A DNA stretch of 64,000 nucleotides, taken from positions 1,304,001 to 1,368,000 of the forward strand of contig OU612072.1 in the NCBI GenBank assembly GCA_914767715.1, given 5' to 3'. The notes under the pieces were generated by a model that worked only from the letters and a program-made list of their open reading frames with translations, did no database searches and had not been told where the DNA came from. Position 1 is the first letter of the stretch. Each line of letters begins with the position of its first letter. A program made the translations under genes and the position numbers. This document shows, one piece after another, positions 58,300 to 64,000 of the stretch. This DNA is from Membranipora membranacea. Lineage: Eukaryota > Bryozoa > Gymnolaemata > Cheilostomatida > Membraniporidae.

Positions 58300-59351
58300 G
58301 CTGTTTCCGATTGGACTGTGACATCTGTATTGCAGGCAAGCCAATCAGAAAGTGAGAACACCATTCTTGTCCAATAATAAATAATAACATGTTTGTATAT
58401 GAGGGTGTTTGGAGGAGACAACCACCAAACCTAGTCAAGGACTAAGAGCAGACAAATCCCAACATGGAATGCAGTATGGGAGAGCTAGCTGCAAGCTGTT
58501 TTTGCATTTATCAAACTTCTCAATCACCGAGCAGGGGTGTGGTATATATCATTCCGATTAATACTACTTATTGAATGCATTGAAAAACCAAGGTATTATA
58601 TTTATAGGTAGAGCCGTATTGTTCCTCGGAAAAACTTGGCAGCCAGCAGGTCAAAACTTAACAAGGCAGCCTGCCAGACGACAAATAAAATTAATGAATA
58701 TATGCTATTTTATATTTTATGTCTATCTACTGATTTCATTACTAAGACTAAACTGTTGGTAAAATATTTAAATTGATACGTCTCTGCTTGTGAGCCAATA
58801 AGCGTAGAGCGACAATGGCTTTAGCTGGCCGCAATTATAATAAAAAAACCACCGTAAGGGTATCTGTTATTACAGAAAAAGTCTTTGCTTTCGCAAAACC
58901 ACTCACCCAACAGAGGAACAAACTTGTCCTCATGAAGACGTACATCCAGCAATGTATCATATAATTGCCTACTTCTCCACGTTATAAAATTATATATTCA
59001 AGTTAATGTCCCGGCAACATGAGCTATGTTATAATTATAAAGCAACTACTGTAGAAAATTCTTTTAAGGCTAACTGCCAGCTTGAGTATTTTGGTTATTA
59101 AATCACTCATATTAAAATATGTCTATGAATAATTTGCAAGAAATTCTTGTGCGTGAACTAAAATGTTTAATGATACAAGACAAAAGAAAAGAAAATGGGT
59201 CCCTTTTATTAGAACACAGGTCAGTGGGGCAAATATCGGCAAAAGGATCACAGTGGGAACAAGTGTGTATGCAGGAGAAATAATCAAACTTGGTCTAGAG
59301 GATAAGCAGAAATAAAGTGTCAAAATACGCTCATTTTAAGCGTTACGACAG
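58300..59351. other. Intergenic, SCCPDH B to TLR B
   Basis: Paralogue of 36371-37436 with small indels. It retains the two CCAAT elements just upstream of the SCCPDH B start. Confidence 0.6.
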
Positions 59352-59386
59352 TTTATTCACTTATAATCATTGCTAACAATGATAGT

Positions 59387-62300
59387 TCAGAGATCTGATT
59401 CTTGTATGGTACTAGCAGAACTTTCTTCAGAAGAGGTATTCGAAGGTTTAAGTTTTTCAGCCAATCTCTGTATAAAAGCGTTGTGATTAGCCTCCTGACT
59501 GGAGCAGATTCCTGCAGGATACACCAGATGTTTATTCTCAAGGAGAATACTGCTGACAGTCGCAGGCAGCTTATCCAACAAGGAGGATAAATTGATCTCG
59601 GCTGTCACGACAACAATCTCCTGTTCTTCTCTTACTCTGACAAAGTCTAACTCCAGGTTGCTCAGGTTGCTATCCAGGTAATCAGAGTCGAGGAATAAAA
59701 GAAGTTTAGAGCTGTTAGACATCATACGTATGATGGAGGTGGTCACTTTATCTCCTGGTACTGAGTCTATGAGGTGACTTCTCAGCTGTATACCATATCC
59801 CTCCATTACATCTATCAGGCCTACAAAATACAACATCAACCTAATACAACACGCTAATACAACAAGCTAATACTGCAACCTAATACAGCAACCTAATACA
59901 ACAACCTAATACAACGACATAATACAACAAGTTAATACAACAAGTTAATACAACAAGCTAATACAACAACCTAATACAACAACCCCATACAACAACCTAA
60001 TACAACAACCTAATACAACGACATAATACAACAAGCTAATACAACAAGCTAATACAACAACCTAATACAACAACCTAATACTGCAACCTAATACAGCAAT
60101 CTAATTCAACAACACCTGCCACAGATATACCATAATATACACATGTGTAGCTCTGTGTACCGGTCGTCTCTGTTAGGGGGGAGGGACAAAACTGAAAAGT
60201 TTTATGGATCGTCGTGTTTAGATAACAAAACACAGATTTTTAATGGAACCACAGAATCACTCAGCCAGTCAGGTCCGCAGAACGTATGTGATCAGATCCC
60301 TCACAAGTAAACTAGCACAACGATAGGCAAGTTTCCATCATCCACATTTAATAAAATAGTTTTGATTTCTGATTTATTAATCAAAACTTCGTCCTCCATT
60401 TTACAAAGCACTCAAGGAAATTTTGGTGTTAGAACAAGCCTTACCTGCGATAGCCTCTGTCATCGTTGCGCTGTGGCTGCAGTACACGATAGTCTTCTGC
60501 TTCCTAGTACCGGGATCTTTCTTTGGTCGATGCGGCATCAGACAATACTTGATTGCATAACGGTAATTGAATATGATTGAGAATAGAGCGATTAATGCCA
60601 AAGTTAATGACACGCCCACAACTATGATGGCGATTTCTGAGTCAGCGAGTTTTGAGTCTTCGGTATCTGTCTGTTGTGTTTTATTACACATGTGTTTGAG
60701 GGAGATGTGATCCGACGAGGATCTACATGTGATGAGATGGGCGTCAGCTACCACTCCCGAGTAGACTAGCCAAGTTATATAGGGATCACAGTTGTTGGAT
60801 AGACAGGCAACTTGATTTCCTGCAAGGTAAACTTTAAGATTATTTTGCCGGTAGAGAGAGGAAAGCTGATCACGAAACTTCTCCTCGATAGTGTTTATAC
60901 TATTATTTTGTAAGTATAATATCTTGAGCTGCTCATTATGAGCGACTGATACGTTCCAGGATATGAGTCTGTTATTTTGTAGATTGATAAAAGTTAGGTT
61001 CTGATTTTTGGAGAAGAATTCAACATCACTGAAATGGCTGATGCCCAAACTACTCATATCGAGAGTAACGAGACTAGGCACTGTGCTCATTATCCCTCCA
61101 CCCCTGCTCTCTTGTATTCTCTCACTCAGACCTTTTGTCCCACTCAGATCTATCTGCTCGATCTGAATGTCTCTGAATAAATCCGGATGCCAACCAGTCG
61201 TAAAACATTTTTTACATATGAAATTCCTCAGATATTTTAATCCGGTGAAGTTGCGACAAGGAATGAAGCCTAGAGTCGCTCCGGACATGTCAATAGTGAC
61301 AAGGTTATTGTCGTACAGCAAATAATTACTACAGAGTGGATCAAAATTATTTTCAACTTCAATGTTTGTAATGAAAATTTCCCCAAGTAGAAACGTGGTC
61401 AAATTCGACAAAAATTGACCGTTGAACATAGAGTTTTCTATTCTTAATTCAATATAGTTTATGCTGGGGTACCAGATCCCATCACTACCGGTAAATCGAT
61501 AAACAGCCCTACGAATCGCTTCGGGTGTGGCGACAATTTTGCCTTCCTTTTCCCGCATAGCAGAAATACGAGTGAGATCTTCTACAAGACACTCTGTTAA
61601 AGATTTTCTACATGCATAAAAAACTGTCTTATCACTGACTATAAATGCCTTATACATCTCCCAAGCTACGCCAAAGTCTATGATGTCAGGCTCAAAATTA
61701 ACGTCCCAGTCATAAGAATCACTAAGGAAAAGGTCGCTATCCTGGCTGCAGTCAGTGACTGCCTCGCTAGCTTTCCCGCAGTGAGTCACAGATGTCAGCC
61801 CCCTGAGTCCGAGATAGCGTAATCCTTGTGGTTGATATTCGATTATTGAGGAGAATATCGATACATTCTTAGACCTGCCGAGCGAGGCATGCAGAGAGGC
61901 AGAGCCGTTTATGTTGTTATAGCTCAGCTCTGCGTATATAAGTGTAGGGCAGTAGTAGCGGAGATTAAGATGGCCATGATCGGTTAGCTGGTTAGAGCTA
62001 AACGAAAAGATTTTCAACGGGGTGGTTTTTAATGGTTCCAAGTGCCCACCAGGTATTGACCACGGACACAAGTTATCACCTGGGTTTGGTTCTCTATTTA
62101 TGTTGTCCAGTAACAGAGCCTGGATGTTACTCCCCCGGAGACCTTCGGTTATATTTTGGAATGAATGTCTGAGGGTGTTACATGAGAGATCTAGTTTGTG
62201 CAGGGAGGCTGAGAAGGTTTGGAGGAACTCGAGGTCTACTCTGGATGTGTTGCAGCTTCTTGCTGAGAGATGTGAGATTGGTAGAGAAACGAGTGGGAGA

Positions 62301-64000
62301 AAGTCAAGACTGTTCAGTGAAGGTATATTACACCCGTCACCTCCTAAAACAGATGATACAGTCAGTACTCTAACTGCGATTAATCATAGTAATAAACAAG
62401 ATATGAGAACAGAGTATATACTATTAATAATAATATATTATGTTATGATTATAGTCACCCCAATAGACAGTTTTCTGAGCTCTGATTTAGGCCTCAATTC
62501 GGAGTTGTCCTCTCTCCAGTTTGGTACTTTTAACCCACGCTGCATAGGAAAAACGCGCTGAAAAGAGGGCTATCTTGATAACCGCTTATAAATGATAAAA
62601 ATTATTTTTTATTCAGAATCTGCAGCATTTAAAACTAATATGGACATAGTTTGGGAAATAATTTTAGTATTTGGATAGTCAATTATAGCACTTTCTGCCT
62701 GTTTTGCAGACAATTTGGCAGAATTTTTCATGAGTATCATCACTAAAATTAAGATTGATCAACATTCAAGCCTCCAATGATTTGGAAACCCTGTCACACA
62801 GGGTTTTCAATGGTTCAGACTCATTTTTTCCTAACATATGCGGTTTTCAAGATACCCTCTTTCAGCAGGTTTTTCCTATGCGGCGTGGGTTAAAAGTACC
62901 AAACTGGAGAGAGGACAACTCCGAATTGAGGCATAAATGAGAGCTCAGAAAACTGTCTTTACTAAAGCGTCCAATGATGCAATTTGCTGAAGTCACAGAA
63001 GAGGCAAGGTCATTGAATACAAGGAGAATGATATTATCTCCTGTAAATTCCGCGGTAAAGTGAGATTGAAAGATTATTGTTGGTGATATGTGCTATAGAT
63101 CGTATATAAATGTGGGAAACATTATGACGTCATAAAACTGAAAGAAACAACACATTGGGATGTAAATATGACATATTATCCTCATTAATAATATCAGTAG
63201 TTTGTTCTAATATGTTCTATATATGACATACCTAGCCTGGGCAGGCTGTCGGGGATGTGTGTCCCCCTACCCACCCCTGACAGCCTGCCCAGGCTATGAC
63301 ATACCTAGGCTGAGAAGTCGAAGCTGAGTGAAAGTTGTGAACACTTTACTTATCACAGGTGTACCAGTGATGAACAGCCGTACTAGTGTTCGGTTCAGTG
63401 GTGATAACACGCTATAGTCAAACCCTACAGCAGGTGCTCCAGATTGTTTAAACCTGTCAAAACAACATTATTCAATACTATTAGAAATCCCTAGTCAAAC
63501 ATTTTTTTTATACACAAGGTCTTTAATCATCAACTGGCTACTTTCTTTTCAAAGACGCAGGGATGGCCACACACAGTAGACCTGCTGTATATATTGTAAA
63601 GGGCTCGCCCATAGAGTAATTATATTAACTCTATGGGCTCGGCAGTGCCAAATCAGAAAAAGGTTCCTGCACCAAAAAAAATCGAATTCAATCAGTTATT
63701 ATATAGAAAATAATTTGTTAAGTTGTGAAGAGTTAAGACTGACCTAAGTGTTTGTAGATTGTGCAGACCGATGAATGCTTCCTTGTCTACAGTCATGTTT
63801 GATAGGATGAGTCCGTCGTTCAGCTCGATATTCAGATCGGTGAGCTTGTGTAGACCGAGAAACCCAGAGCTACCTAGTCTGCTTATCACATTCCGAGACA
63901 GATCTAACTCGCTCAAGTTCTCAAATTTTGAGAGATCAGGTACTACAGACAGCTTATTAGCACTGATATTGAGAATCTGAAGTTTACTCGTGTCTACATG
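59387..64000 (-). CDS. Toll-like receptor, copy B (runs off window)
   Basis: Exons seen: 63744 to beyond 64000 (exon 2, partial), 63453-63305, 62343-60445, 59820-59387. Exon 1 lies outside. All frames and splice sites are intact, so this looks like a working paralogue. Exon 4 is one codon shorter than in copy A. About 17 residues differ over the exon 4 frame, and nearly half fall in one short LRR stretch (about 61430-61495). The TIR-like exon differs at three residues (SHLID for SHHID, KVTTS for KVNTS, TAEIN for TADIN). AATAAA lies at 59352-59357. Confidence 0.88.
59840..60107. repeat. 13-bp minisatellite, short allele (copy B)
   Basis: Same unit and position as 37925-38690 but about one third as long. 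It ends 20 bp from the TIR-exon acceptor. Confidence 0.95.
62465..62960. mobile_element. MITE with long terminal inverted repeats, copy B
   Basis: Paralogue of 41047-41540, same ends (AGACAGTTTTCTGAGC and its inverse). Confidence 0.85.

Larger units (their letters stand above)
51162..64000. repeat. Segmental duplication, copy B
   Basis: Direct copy of 28593-45110, extending past the window end. It begins at the end of the 37-bp minisatellite. It lacks the three insertions of copy A, has a shorter 13-bp minisatellite (59840-60107) and several small deletions (e.g. about 44 bp against 34651-34706). Confidence 0.95.

Noticed and set aside
1-64000. tRNA or rRNA genes
   Set aside because: No cloverleaf with A and B boxes or rRNA-like block was recognised by eye; a covariance-model scan was not possible here.

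Overview
This window is animal (metazoan) nuclear DNA. It is AT-rich, and its genes are split by GT-AG introns of about 200 bp to over 4 kb. It carries animal gene families (a Toll-like receptor, ZC2HC1, SCCPDH, an NHL-repeat secreted protein) and Ty3/gypsy, LINE, hAT and MITE elements. I could not fix the phylum from sequence alone; an invertebrate is most likely. Exon models below were built by hand from splice sites, and reading phases agree across the junctions stated.

Layout. 0.4-5.2 kb: a decayed Ty3/gypsy retrotransposon on the minus strand, with 194-bp LTRs, a CATTC target-site duplication, and a broken extra ORF resembling an SGNH hydrolase. 7.2-12.2 kb (+): a complete nine-exon gene for a secreted NHL-propeller protein with repeated two-cysteine modules. 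13.6-21.9 kb (-): a complete ten-exon ZC2HC1-family gene. 21.9-25.7 kb: mostly intergenic. 25.7-36.4 kb (-): a saccharopine dehydrogenase-like oxidoreductase gene (SCCPDH, copy A). 37.5-45.5 kb (-): a complete five-exon Toll-like receptor gene (copy A). 45.5-51.2 kb: unique spacer with a U2-headed SINE, the last two exons of a UIM protein whose tail resembles ataxin-3, and two minisatellites. 51.2-64.0 kb: a second copy of the 28.6-45.1 kb block, holding a 3'-truncated SCCPDH (copy B) and a second Toll-like receptor (copy B, running off the window end).

The main event is this direct tandem segmental duplication. Because the copies are close in sequence, each serves as the other's empty site. 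Three DNA-transposon insertions are present only in copy A and can be delimited almost to the base. Between the two receptors, coding differences cluster in one short stretch of the LRR ectodomain. A 13-bp minisatellite next to the splice acceptor of the TIR exon differs about threefold in length. Intron 1 of SCCPDH holds nested inverted repeats in both copies.

Other points of note are a SINE family whose head is derived from U2 snRNA, and a promoter-proximal sequence repeated just downstream of the NHL gene.
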